In this document: piece after piece, positions 32,889 to 44,645 of the stretch
Layout of the letters: every line of letters begins with the position of its first letter
How positions within the stretch are numbered: position 1 is the first letter of the stretch
DNA from: Amphibalanus amphitrite
Taxonomy: Eukaryota; Arthropoda; Thecostraca; Balanomorpha; Balanidae
Direction: 5' to 3'
Assembly: GCF_019059575.1 (NCBI RefSeq)
Contig: NW_024881792.1
Span: 248,001-312,000, forward strand
Length of the DNA stretch: 64,000 nt
Notes under the pieces: model-generated
Seen by the model: only the letters and a program-made list of their open reading frames with translations
The model's database searches: none
Told to the model about the DNA's origin: nothing
Program-made: the position numbers and the translations under genes

Positions 32889-33407
32889 CCTGGTGTTGTC
32901 CATCTGAACTTGTCAGTCACGTGACCCATTTGACCTTCGGATCCAATTCTGGTAGTCAATTCTGGCGCTTTTGTTACCATAGCGAAATATGTAACGCCGT
33001 GTTCACAGTTTACTGACGACGAAGGTCCTGCTTAATCTGGCAAATAGCGTTCGAGAACTGCGGCCAAGCCCCGCTGATCTTGAACGTGATTGGTCGGTGG
33101 GCGTAAAGAATCTCCGTCGTCAGGGAGACTGCGAACACGGGGTAAACCAAGGAGTAAACAATCTGTGCGTGGAATGGGGAGTGGTGAATGTGGAACGGCG
33201 ATGATAGGTGCTGATGTCGTCGATTTTTATTTATACTGTTATCCTTATTATACATTCTGATCATTTTTTATGTTCAGGAGTTTTCTCTGTTGATTTAACA
33301 TCAAAAACGGTGTGTTTAACTGTTATTGCCAAGTGCCATATTGATATTGAAATTGGGGTACAATTCAACATTCTGATTCACTGGTTTTCTATGGCCTGTT
33401 GTGTATC
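32889..33407. other. Unique segment, no gene recognised
   Basis: Non-repetitive within the window. One CACGTG (near 32920) and short open frames without domains. The break from unit 9 is sharp. Confidence 0.45.
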
Positions 33408-33566
33408 ATATTATTGGTAATGTGAATATAGGTACTCCAAACGGCAAACACTGCTATTTTCTGGTATATATTAATGTTTGACCTGATTTTATATTATTGG
33501 TAATGTGAATATAGGTACTCCAAACACTGCTATTTTCGGGTATATATTAATGTTTGACCTGATTTT
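33408..33566. repeat. Tandem duplication, 83-bp unit
   Basis: ATATTATTGGTAATGTGAAT and the following TATATATTAATGTTTGACC recur 83 bp apart, the second copy lacking a few bases (GGCAAA). Confidence 0.9.
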
Positions 33567-34002
33567 ACTTCACTTCACCTTATATTTTTTGCAGGAACAG
33601 TTATCACAGCATTATTGTGCAAAAATAAGGGTGGTGTATCACAGCATATCACAGCACTCTGCCAGCCGCTTTTGGCTTCCATAGAGACATCAACAAGCCT
33701 ATACCTCCAACACTACCGGAGGTTGACGCTAGCTCACGCGGAATGCGCTGGCAGCGGCTGGCAGCGCGCCCATGAAACACAGCCAGGGGTTTCTTCTGTA
33801 AAGTCATTGTTGTCTAGGTACATGGGCCTTTACCAATTGTTAACAGCTATAAAAATTGGAATTAAAAATGTTCAGGTATTATGAGCATCAGCTAAACAGG
33901 GAAGAGGATTCGGCTTCAGCCCATCTTGCAACGCCTCAATGAAATTTAACGAGAAACTTAAATTGAGGGAGCAGCTACTCAACTGTGGTAAAGCCCATAA
34001 AT

Positions 34003-34043
34003 CCTTGTGGATTTACCTACATACCTGAGGTAAATCCACAAGG
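34003..34043. repeat. Perfect 16-bp hairpin
   Basis: CCTTGTGGATTTACCT (34003-34018) pairs perfectly with 34028-34043 across a 9-nt loop. It lies just upstream of the 758-bp tandem duplication. Confidence 0.93.
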
Positions 34044-34136
34044 CACCTTGAGTTCAAAATATGAAGTGACAACAAGCGAAATATAGCAGAAATTGGGACT
34101 TAAAGGAGCTTAGAAATAATCTGCTTAGTTCATTTG

Positions 34137-35652
34137 AAATGTATTGTTACCCACTTTCTAACCATGCATATTTTTGTGTCTTGTGAGGTCTCATATAGCA
34201 ATAAAAATAGAAAAGTTATACAAGAGCAGTGACATGCATAGTTTGCTTGTGTTGTCACAACTTTGTACAATATTTCCAGCTTTATAATATGCAGTTATCA
34301 GTCACATTGGGCATCACACATGTATTTTTTTTTCTGCAGGAGGGAAGACACAGGAGGGAACTAGTGACTCATGTTTTTGCTTCTATCGCTTCACCCCTGG
34401 GGAATCAGTTCCTGCACCCCTTGAATATAATGGTCACCAAGGGGTGCTGTCCTGACACGTTCACTTTCTGTTGAGAAGGTTAGAACAAACACCATGTGTG
34501 TCATTTAGTTGCATATATAATACTTCAATGTTAAGTCTGCATGAAGTCTGAAGTCTAGCCACTCTTAATCCTAGGTTGTCGTGACGTTAATCTAGCCTGG
34601 GTGGATATTTTGCTGTGCTAAAAGCACGGACTCCGCTACGCCCCAGTACGGCGGCTGGGGCGCCTCCCCTGGAGGAAAACGGCGCCGGGGAGGGGGACGG
34701 ACACTGTTACACTTGCGGTTTTTTGTGTGGGGTAGCGTATACTCTTCTTACAAGTATTTACTATGGACAATGCTTGCGGGTGACCTCCACTGCACGTGAC
34801 ACGTGTAAAACGGAGAGGTGTCACTTTTGTTACGGAGCGAGCGAAGCGAGCGAAGTCTTTCCTTAGATTAACGGAAATTTCTGAGTATGAGCGGAAATGT
34901 ATTGTTACCCACTTTCTAACCATGCATATTTTTGTGTCTTGTGAGGTCTCATATAGCAATAAAAATAGAAAAGTTATACAAGAGCAGTGACATGCATAGT
35001 TTGCTTGTGTTGTCACAACTTTGTACAATATTTCCAGCTTTATAATATGCAGTTATCAGTCACATTGGGCATCACACATGTATTTTTTTTTCTGCAGGAG
35101 GGAAGACACAGGAGGGAACTAGTGACTCATGTTTTTGCTTCTATCGCTTCACCCCTGGGGAATCAGTTCCTGCACCCCTTGAATATAATGGTCACCAAGG
35201 GGTGCTGTCCTGACACGTTCACTTTCTGTTGAGAAGGTTAGAACAAACACCATGTGTGTCATTTAGTTGCATATATAATACTTCAATGTTAAGTCTGCAT
35301 GAAGTCTGAAGTCTAGCCACTCTTAATCCTAGGTTGTCGTGACGTTAATCTAGCCTGGGTGGATATTTTGCTGTGCTAAAAGCACGGACTCCGCTACGCC
35401 CCAGTACGGCGGCTGGGGCGCCTCCCCTGGAGGAAAACGGCGCCGGGGAGGGGGACGGACACTGTTACACTTGCGGTTTTTTGTGTGGGGTAGCGTATAC
35501 TCTTCTTACAAGTATTTACTATGGACAATGCTTGCGGGTGACCTCCACTGCACGTGACACGTGTAAAACGGAGAGGTGTCACTTTTGTTACGGAGCGAGC
35601 GAAGCGAGCGAAGTCTTTCCTTAGATTAACGGAAATTTCTGAGTATGAGCGG
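34137..35652. repeat. 758-bp perfect tandem duplication
   Basis: 34137-34894 and 34895-35652 appear identical; encoded frames of 81 and 83 codons repeat exactly. Each copy ends in a fragment of array middle sequence (TTTTTTGTGTGGGGTAGCGT... to GGAGAGGTGTCA, 34707-34832 and 35465-35590). A polypyrimidine-CAG that could act as a splice acceptor lies at about 34322-34339 and again 758 bp on, but no exon family is recognised. Confidence 0.93.
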
Positions 35653-35900
35653 CCGGCCGGCCGGCCGGCCGGCCGTGCGGACGCTTTTGCGAGGCTTATA
35701 GGCGGCGTGATGCCCCAAAACGGATATTGCGGCGCCGTCGATTGACGCACGAGGGTGAAATTTTCACGACTCGTGGGTCATGTAATTCAACAGGTCGTAT
35801 TAGCTTTTGGGCACGATTCGGCCGGGGGTGCGCCCGTGGCGCGTGCTCATGTGCGCCATAGGGTTAACATTAAAAACGGCAAAAACAGGCTATTGCTCCA
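35645..35900. repeat. GGCC tract and diverged array fragment
   Basis: A run of GGCC tetranucleotides (about 35650-35674) is followed by GTGCGGACGCTTTTGCGAGGCTTAT, a diverged form of the array's CCGTGGGGACGTTTTTGTACGACTTAT, and by CATAGGGTTAACATTAAAA, as in type B tails. Confidence 0.6.
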
Positions 35901-37597
35901 GATGGTCCGACCACTACAACCCCATATGATGCACTCTTGGCTGCATCCCCACCCCACCCTTTCCCCTTACAGTATGAAGTATGAAAAACAGTGATTTTTT
36001 ACTGGAGCTGCAAAGTGTGCCTTTGAACCACCTTATGATTTACTAGTATCTAATGTATTTGTCCATCAGGATCAGTTATCTAATGGCAGTAGACTGTTGT
36101 CTTCACATACTTCATATCTATTTTGGCTACTGCATTGTGTTCTGTAAAAAAAAAATATGGAAAACGTTTTGGATGTAGTTTTTAGTAGAATGCTTCTTTA
36201 CAGATCCCGAAAGAAGATAACTGCTTGTTTTCTTCACCGCCACCAGTCTACCTGCTCTCTGCACACTCGGCAGAGCGCGGCAGGGCACCCCACGGAGCTG
36301 CACTAGTCACATCCGGGCCCCACGCCGGTCGACGGCCGATGCGATGGAGGCACTACTCCGAGGCACTACTGGGAGGCCTGCGGCGCGGACGACGGATGCG
36401 GCAGTTGGTCAAGACACGGCAGCCTACTCGAGGTGCTTCTCGCCTGGAGGACGCAGGCGAATCGCGTTATCCTAGCTGTGCCTCGTCATGGTGCGATGAG
36501 CCTTAATAGACTAATGCATATTCTTCCTTTGGTTGTAATTCATTTGCTGCTGCCCGCTGGGCTAAGGAGTAACTCTGTGCGCCTACTTTGTGCAGACGCT
36601 CGTCCAGTGCCGCCCTTCGTTTGCCGCACATATCTTTATTTATTCTTCGTTACAATTCCGTCTTTGGTCATTTTTTTTTTACCATGGGGGCACTTGAAAG
36701 TTTTGTTTTTAAATCTGTGGACATTGAACCTGGAATCGGTTTTTTGTCGGATTTCGGTTTTGTTTTTGCACTGTGGAAATATCTCGTTCAATATTTTTTT
36801 AAGATAGGGCGTGTTAAAACTTTTAGTCTCATTACTCCTCTGTGCATTCTAAAGTACTATAATGTGCATCTCAAGTGTTTGGTGCTGTACTGTTATTATT
36901 TATGGTTAATCCAGTGCTGATTTATGGTTAATCCAGTTTTTATTCGATTGAATCGTTGTGTGTAATGTGCATGACATCCGCGTACCGCCTGTAGCAGTGT
37001 TATATATTTTCATTTATGCTGGAAAATAATAACTTTCTTGTTCATTGGCTTTATTCGATGACAGAGACGTGCCAGATGACTGGGGCTGCGACTTGACTTG
37101 GTAGTTGTTAACGGTGCAAACTTCAACCATCAAGCATGATGTGGAAACGTCACATTCCGTTATCAAATCTTCGTACCGTAAATACTGAATAAGATCAATA
37201 CTAGGCTGGAGCTTGCTAGAAAAACCGTGCACTGACAACGGCGAGTGGTGGACCTGAGTAGCGGCCGGGAGGCAGGGAAGTCAGCCAATTGTCAGATGTC
37301 TATTTCTTCACACATCTTTATTCTTTACTTTACACCGTCATAGACGTAATGCAATTATCGGAGCATGAAGTGGTGTATTGCCCTTATTACACCCTTCCAG
37401 TAAGTATCCAATGCCCATCCATCCACTTTCCGCAGGTGCAGGAGCAAGGGAGAGCGAAATAATTTTTATCGTCACTCACCTCACGCCCAACTGCTAGGCG
37501 AAAAGCCAGTACTCGCAATGTTTCAATCTTATTTAAGAAAAAAAGCAAATGTATCGGCTATAAATGCGTCGTGTTCCCTGCGGTAATACTATTAGTT
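35901..37597. other. Unique AT-rich segment, no gene recognised
   Basis: Short open frames, including one at 36225-36506 that is Arg/Ala-rich, show no domain. No tandem or inverted repeat of note. Confidence 0.45.
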
Positions 37598-37755
37598 TAA
37601 CCCGGCACCGCCTGGGCTATTTCCGTACCCACGACAGCCTGGGGGGGGGGGTCGCATCCGACCCCCCCCCCCCCCCTGTGTGGCCGCTGGACCCAGGACA
37701 CCAGGTGTCTCAACCGCGAAAGGTACGAAAACGTATTTCTTACGGAGAGCGGCAT
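37598..37755. mobile_element. TTAA-family element, third copy (end fragment)
   Basis: TTTAACCCGGCACCGCCTGGG, then TATTTC...GTACCCAC matches the right end of the 10430-11341 copy read inward, including the GGTATTTCGCCACCCAC segment. A G-tract/C-tract palindrome with core GTCG-CATC-CGAC follows. The rest of the element is not recognised. Confidence 0.6.
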
Positions 37756-37997
37756 ATCGGACGCGCTTGCGTTCTTCCGCAAAGCGAGCGGCGCTACCAG
37801 GGCTCAAGGCAGAGCTGATGACAGCAGTTGCAGAGAAGCGGTGTCGCAGCAGGTGGCGTCCCATATCAGGCTCATTCCTCGGCTGAAAGGGAAGAGCGTT
37901 ATCCCATCGGGACGTCGGCCGTCACCTCTGTCAAGGCCGGTGGGCTCTAAAACACTCTCGAGCCCTGTGCTGCTCTCGCCCGCACATGGGGGGGGGG
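37756..37997. other. GC-rich spacer, no feature recognised
   Basis: Ends in a run of ten or more G directly before array sequence (TAACACACCGACTCC). Confidence 0.4.
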
Positions 37998-38134
37998 GTA
38001 ACACACCGACTCCGGTCTGCACGTGCAAGGCTCATCCTCTCGTTTGGCGGCGGGCGTTTTTGCTGCGTTTACAAAGGTGCTTGCTCAAACAGCCTGCGGT
38101 CCCGCGATGCGGAGCCCAGCATCGCAGATGCTGG
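37998..38134 (+). repeat. 3'-end fragment of a repeat unit
   Basis: Contains CACACCGACTCCGGTC, the half palindrome GCACGTGC, an inverted start with one change (CAAACAGCCTGCGGT) and the terminal hairpin. Confidence 0.88.
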
Positions 38135-40419
38135 TAACCGCAGGTTGTTTGAAAAGACAAACACTATTCGTTAGAATTGTGTTTTTCTATTGAAAAACAA
38201 CCGGAGCGGTCCGTCTCCGGGCTATGTTTTGCAAGTCTGGCCGCGAATTGGGGCAACTTGACCGGGGCCTAAACGTGCATTGCGATTTTCGTAAAAATTT
38301 CAGGGTATGGGCTCCCGGGGGCGATCTACCTGATGGCTTCGGTCGCTACTCGCTTAAAACCTCGTGGCACGTGGCACGTGCGATTCCATTTTCCCCATGT
38401 TAAGTCAATGGGGTTTTGGACACTTTTTGCGCGATCGCGAATAGCGGGAAAACGAGCCAAGGAAGAGGTGGTTTTCTTCCCAGCATTTTATGGCAAACAC
38501 GTTTGGGTACACGCTAGTGTGCGCCGTATACCCCTCAGAACTTCGTAACGTGACTTTGCACGAGGTCAAAGTTGAACTTTTTTCGCTCCCCATGTTAAGT
38601 CAATGGGCATTTTTGCAGAGACTTTTTCATTCGCTCATTGTACAAAATTATATGATACGATTTTGTTTAAACTTCCAGGACTTGTTGAGAAAAGACCATA
38701 GAACATGTTGTTATGCTTCTTTAAGCTGTGCAAATTCGTTTGTTCTTTTTAGGCTCGTTTAAAAATGAAAAATTTTAACATGGAAAGTCAATGGGAGCGT
38801 CTTTGCTGCTTAATAACTTTTTACAGTTGAGATATATTTATGTGAAAAGTTGATAGGTTATACAACTTTTGATGCTCTTTCCAATGATATATACAACTTT
38901 ATTGCACGTGGTGCCGTTTTTGAGAAATATAGTAAAAAAGCACGACATTACCGAGATTTGAGCTCAGACCTATATCGTTACGGTGTCAGGCGGACACGAG
39001 GACAGGTGGCGCCGCCGCCGCCCGCATAGCGGCGGGAATGTGAACTAACCTGTTTACCATCTATGGTATGGTACCATCGGGGGACCGGCCGCCGTCGGCA
39101 CCATTTCGGGACTTTGCATCGCAATAAAAGGCTTATTTACAATTGAAAATGGACTAGCGAGAGTCGTTATGGAATCAGAATTTGATGCTCTACAAAACTA
39201 GGCTATTTTCATTGTGATGGCATCACAGACTACACCGCTAAACCCAATAAAGCAGATTTATGTCGCGTCATCGATGATTACATATAATGTATCATTCTTT
39301 GATATATATGTAGTCGGGTCTTTCAGCTGCGTCCCTCCCCTCCCTCGCCGCGCCGGCGGGTCGGCCATCCGTGGCTTGCCGCCCGCCGGCTGCTGGCCGG
39401 TCAGCTGGCCGGTCAGCTGGTCGCCCGCGGCTGTCGGTGCAGTGCGGGATGCCTACTTGCGGGGGGGGCCGTCGTGGCGGCGGCCCGGGTGGACTGGGCG
39501 AGCAGTGAGTTGGGGAGCGCTGCGCTGTCGGTGCTCTAGTTTGTATTGCGTTCGCATGATACGGCTTGAGCCAATACAGAGTGAACTGATTGAGCTGAGC
39601 AAGTCTTTACATACATTGAAAAGTAAAGCACTTTTTACTGCATCTACGGTGAGATGCTAGATAAAATTTATGGTCTACCTAATGGTACCCATTACTTAAC
39701 AATTAAGTGAATCATTTCGTCGCTAAACTCTCGTAAATTCGTATGTCCGCCTCACTATGGAGTTTGGACCGTAACGTATGGCCTTTGCTCAGACAGTATA
39801 CGAACAGGTGACGGGGATACCTCTAATAGAAGGATGCGACACGATTTTACTGCTAAATAGCGGCCGGCCGCCGTGGGGACGTTTTTGTACGACTTATATC
39901 TCGGCAACCACTGGGCTGATACACGTGCGGTTTTTTTGTGTGGGGTAGCTTTTTCCCTTCTTTCACATAGTGTGCTACTCTCGATGCATATGGGTGACCC
40001 CTAACGCACGTTCCACGTGCAAAGCCAAGAGGTGCCTGTTTTGTAATAAGCGCAATAGCTCGCGGTAATTACTGGGCCGATTGCGCTAAAACTTGGCATG
40101 GAGGTAGACACTTTCCAGGCGATGCATTTCCATGTGTCTTGGTAGGGGTGCAACTGCACGTGCGCACGTGCAGGGTGACGCTTCCAGATCTCGAGAACGG
40201 CTGGACCGATTGTGTTCAAATTTGGCATAACGCTTGATACCGATCAGTAGGTTGCAGTCATTTAGTATGTATTTCCATGTGCCACGATTGGGGTGCAACT
40301 GCACGTGCGCACGTGCAGGGTGACGCTTCCAGATCTCGAGAACGGCCGGGCCGATTGAGTTCAAATTTGGTACACCGCTAGAGACCGATTAGTAGGGTGC
40401 CGTGCGCAAGTCAGTTTGG
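38135..40419 (+). repeat. Repeat unit 10, type C, with an 801-bp insertion
   Basis: Hairpin, type C head and middle, then an insertion at 38976-39776, then monomers. It is cut at GTCAGTTTGG by the next unit. The uninterrupted form (63,210-63,230) continues ACCCATC, so the next unit begins with its own TAACC. Confidence 0.88.
38976..39776. mobile_element. Short DNA element inside unit 10
   Basis: The ends are inverted: CGTTACGGT on the left, ACCGTAACG on the right, and GGCGGACA/TGTCCGCC further in. The corresponding undisturbed site in unit 2 (CACCTATATATGG, near 17,633) shows the insertion point; flanks read TAT on both sides. CpG-rich inside, with GGCCGGTCAGCT repeated near 39,398. No transposase. 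Superfamily not assigned. Confidence 0.65.
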
Positions 40420-42389
40420 TAACCGCAGGTTGTTTGAAAAGACAAACACTATTCGTTAGAATTGTGTTTTTCTATTGAAAAACAACCGGAGCGGTCGTTC
40501 TCCGGGCTATGTTTTGCAAGTCTGGCCGCGAATCAGTACAACTTGACCGGGGCCTAAACGAATCGCTCAATCTTCGTAAAAATTTCAGGGTATGGGCTCC
40601 AGCAGGCGATCTACCTGATGGCACCGGTCGCTACTCGCTTAAAACCTCGTGGCACGTGGCACGTGCGTTTCAATTTTCGCCCATGTTAAGTCAACGGGGT
40701 TTTGGACACTTTTTGCGCGATCGCGAATGGCGGAAAAACGAGCCAAGAAGGCGGTGGTTTTCTTCCTAGAATTTTATGGCAAACATGTTTGGGTACACGC
40801 TAGTGTGCGCCGTATACCCCTCAGAATTTCGTAACGTGCCTTTGAACGAGGTCAAAGTTGAACTTTTTTCGCTCCCCATGTTAAGTCAATGGGCATTTTT
40901 GCAGAGACATTTTCATTCGTTCATTGCACAAAATTATATGATACGATTTTGTTTAAACTTTCAGGACCTGTTGAGAAACGACCATAGAACATGCTGTTAT
41001 GCTTCGTTTTGAAATATAATGGCCCGTTTTGGGGTAATCGGCACGTGCATTTTCCCATAGGGTTAACATGGGAAAAAATTAAAATGCGATTTGCGAAAAA
41101 TTTCGTCAATTATATTTGCTGATATTTTTAGGGTCGGATCTCGGGCTGGCACCCCAACTGATGGTGGTAATTACTTAAAATATAATTGACAAAATTTCGG
41201 GTAATCGTCACAAACAGTTACCCCATGTTGAGCCTATGGCGATTTCGAAATATTATTTTCAAATCGATTTTGTCAAAAATTTCCACGTTAGATTTTGAAA
41301 ATGTTCCAATATGTTGTGCCCCGGGGTATCGGCTACCACAAGGTATGGGTCAGATATGGGGCGATTGAAAAGCACGTGCCACGTGCAAACGTGTTTGATG
41401 GGGTAACCTCCGGGAAAATCCGACATTGGCCTACTTGGGGTCCTATGGCGTGGAAACGACTTCAACTAGCGACACCAAATCAGTGCAGCCGGTGAGCAGA
41501 TGAGTCCAGCTTGTCGCACTAGTGGTCACGTGTCGCACGTGCTATTGCACGTGCCGTGGCACGGGGTCAATTTTGGTGCTTAAGTATACTAGCATTGTGA
41601 AATGCAAGGAGTGGGGGAAATAGCCGTCAGGCCGTCAGTTTTTGTGATAGGGTCGATCTGAAAACGGGTTTAGGCACAGAATGAGGGGGGCTAAAAAACT
41701 GCTATCTCGGATTTTTTTGTAAAATGAAAAATTTAAAATTCTGGGGAAATTATATGTTCGAAAGGTGAAATTTCCTAAAATTTTCCCGTTTTTCGAGTTT
41801 AGCCGTCCACTGTTCAGAGACGGTGACACCGGCCGGGGTCATCTTTTACATGCTGATGGCCACGTCGATGGGTCATCACGTGGCGTGAACGGTAAAGCTA
41901 TCAGAGGTCCGGCACGTGCCACGTGGCCACGTGTTTGAGTCGCGTACCTCCCAGATCATCGTGTGTTTGCCGATTTGTGGCCTTATAGCACGAAAACAGC
42001 ACAAGCCAGGAACACTGAAATAGTGCAATCAGTGAGGGGACAAGTCCTGCTTACACTAACGGCGGTCACGTGGCACACGTACAAATTTGGGCACCTCTGT
42101 TGCGGAGATATTTTATAGTGAAATATTCAAATGAACATAACTTTGGCAGTTTAAGTCCAATTGGGCTAGACTTTGGTGGGTGGATAAAATTGTTAAGCGA
42201 CAGGAACAAATGCGCCACGTTTGTCGCAGTGCGCCACGTTTGTCTCAAAGCGCCATTTTTGCCACAAATCACAGAATGTGCGTAACTTTATCGAACATGG
42301 GACGATTAGGATGCGCTTTGATTGAGGGATGGCTGCTTAAACGGCAGATATGAATACACCACACTTGCCGCAAGGCGCCATATTTGTCT
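40420..42389 (+). repeat. Repeat unit 11, type B
   Basis: Hairpin, shared head and type B tail (inverted repeat GTCAATTATATTT etc.), ending at CATATTTGTCT where a variant TAACCGCAGG start follows. Recurs at 52484-54453. Confidence 0.9.
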
Positions 42390-42575
42390 TAACCGCAGGT
42401 TGTTGTTTCATTAGATTCAAGATAGCACACCGACTCCGGTTAGCACACCGACTCCGGTCTGCACGTGCAAGGCTCATCCTCTCGTTTGGCGGCGGGCGTT
42501 TTTGCTGCGTTTACAAAGGTGCTTGCTCAAACAACCTGCGGTCCCGCGATGCGGAGCCCAGCATCGCAGATGCTG
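42390..42575 (+). repeat. Deleted mini-unit
   Basis: Variant start TAACCGCAGGTTGTTGTTTC joins directly to the unit's 3' part: GCACACCGACTCCGGT (twice), the half palindrome, inverted start and terminal hairpin. Head, middle and monomers are missing. Confidence 0.88.
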
Positions 42576-42616
42576 GTAATAACTGAAGAAGAAGTTTTGA
42601 AAGTTCTCAATAATAC
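42576..42616 (+). pseudogene. 41-bp LINE ORF2 fragment
   Basis: AACTGAAGAAGAAGTTTTG... encodes TEEEVLKVLNN, the segment just before RT motif 1. It continues the second LINE, whose upstream part stops at 14868. Confidence 0.75.
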
Positions 42617-44375
42617 GGTCCTTCTCCGGGCTATGTTTTGCATGGTTGGCAGCGAATCAGTACAACTTGATTGGGGCCTAAACGAATCGCTCAATCTTCG
42701 TAAAAAGTTCAGGGTATGAGCTCCCGCAGGCGATCTACCTGATGGCATCGGTCGCTACTCGCTCAGAATTCTTTTGCGCGTGGCACGTGCGATTCCATTT
42801 TCCCCATGTTAAGTCAACGGGGTTTTGGACACTTTTTGCGCGATCGCGAATAGCGGGAAAAATCGCCGATCAAGGTATGGTTTGCTGCACACCATTTTAT
42901 GACCGACACGTTCAGGTACACGCCCGTGTGCGCCGTATACCCGTCAGAATTCGTTAACTTGAGTTGCACGAGTTTGAAGTTGAACTTTTTTTGCTCCCCA
43001 TGCTAAGTCAATGGACGTTTTTGCAGAGACATTTTCATTCGTTCATTGCACAAAATTATATGATACGATTTTGTTTAAACTTTCAGGACCTGTTGAGAAA
43101 CGACCATAGAACATGTTGTTATGCTTCATATGAAATATAATGGGCCCGTTTTGGGGTAATCGGCACGTGCATTTTCCCATAGGGTTAACATGGGAAAAAA
43201 TTAAAATGCGATTTGCGAAAAATTTCGTCAATTATATTTGCTGATGTTTTTAGGGTCGGATCTCGGGCTGGCACCCCAACTGACGGTGGTAATTACTTAA
43301 AATATAATTGACAAAATTTCGGGTAATCGTCACAAACAGTTACCCCATGTTGAGCCTATGGCGATTTCGAAAAATTATTTTCAAATCGATTTGGTCAAAA
43401 ATTTCCACGTTAGATTTTGAAAATGTTCCAATATGTTGTGCCCCGGGGTGTCGGCTACCACATGGTATGGGTCAGATATGGGGCGATTGAAAAGCACGTG
43501 CCACGTGCAAACGTGTTTGATGGGGTAACCTCCGGGAAAATCCGACATTGGCCTACTCGGGGTCCTATGGCGTGGAAACCACTCCACCTAGCGACACCAA
43601 ATCAGTACAGCCGATGAGCAGATGAGTCCAGCTTGTTGCACCAGTGGTCGCGTGGCGCACGTGCTATTGCACGTGCCGTGGCACGGGGTCAATTTTTGTG
43701 CTTAAATATACTAGCATTGTGAAATGCAAGGAGTGGGGGAAATAGCCGTCAGGCCGTCAGTTTTTATGATAGGGTCGATCTGAAAACGGGTTTAGGCACG
43801 GAATGAAGGGGGCTAAAAAACTGCTATCTCGGATTTTTTTTAAAATGAAAAATTTAAAATTCTGGGGAAATTATATATTTGAAAGGTGAAATTTCCCTAA
43901 ATTTTCCCGTTTTTCGAGTTTAGCCGTCCACTGTTCAGAGACGGTGACACCGGCCGGGGTCATCTTTTACATGCTGATGGCCACGTCGATGGGTCATCAC
44001 GTGGCGTGAACGGTGAAGCTATCAAAGGTCCGGCACGTGCCACGTGGCCACGTGTTTGAGTCGCGTACCTCCCAGATTATCGTGTGTTTGCCGAATTGTG
44101 GCCTTATAGCACGAAAACAGCGCAAGCCAGAAACACTGAAATGGTGCAATCAGTGAGGGGACAAGTCCTGCTTACACCACCGGCGGTCACGTGGCACACG
44201 TGCAAATTTGGGCACCTCCGTTGCGGAGATATTTTATAGTGAAATATTCAAATGAACATAACTTTGTCAGTTTAAGTCCAATTGAGCTAGACTTTGGTGG
44301 GTGGATAAAATTGTTAAGCGACAGGAAGGAATGCGCCACGTTTGTTGCAGTGCGCCACGTTTGTCTCAAAGCGCG
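42617..44375 (+). repeat. Repeat unit 12, type B, lacking 5' hairpin
   Basis: Begins within the hairpin's 3' flank (CGGTCCTTCTCCGGGC), fused to the LINE fragment, then head and type B tail. Confidence 0.88.
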
Positions 44376-44594
44376 TTTTTCACAATTAAAGCGGTTTTTC
44401 ACAATTAAAGTCCCAACCTTCGGATCCGCAGTGCTGTTCGATAAGCGCTGCCCGGGCCTATGTATTTTCATGTGCCACGGTTGGGGTGCAGCTGCACGTG
44501 CGCACGTGTAGGGGTCGCTTCAAGATAGCACACCGACTCCGGTCTGCACGTGCAAGGCTCATCCTCCCGTTTGGCGGCGGGCGTTTTTGCTGCG
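44376..44594. repeat. Composite junction segment
   Basis: Two copies of GTTTTTCACAATTAAAG, about 60 bp of unique sequence, then part of a monomer and of the unit 3' end, cut at TTTTTGCTGCG. Confidence 0.75.
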
Positions 44595-44645
44595 TAACCG
44601 CAGGTTGTTTGAAAAGACAAACACTATTCGTTAGAATTGTGTTTT
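44595..44645. repeat. 51-bp hairpin stub
   Basis: TAACCGCAGG to GTGTTTT, then immediately another TAACCGCAGG. Same at 56659-56709. Confidence 0.9.

Noticed and set aside
34340-34474. Terminal exon after polypyrimidine-CAG
   Set aside because: The 44-codon reading has no recognisable domain, no donor-side exon is visible, and one acceptor-like site is expected by chance.
36225-36506. 93-codon Arg-rich frame as a host gene
   Set aside because: Composition follows local GC content. No domain, and the overlapping frame is equally open.
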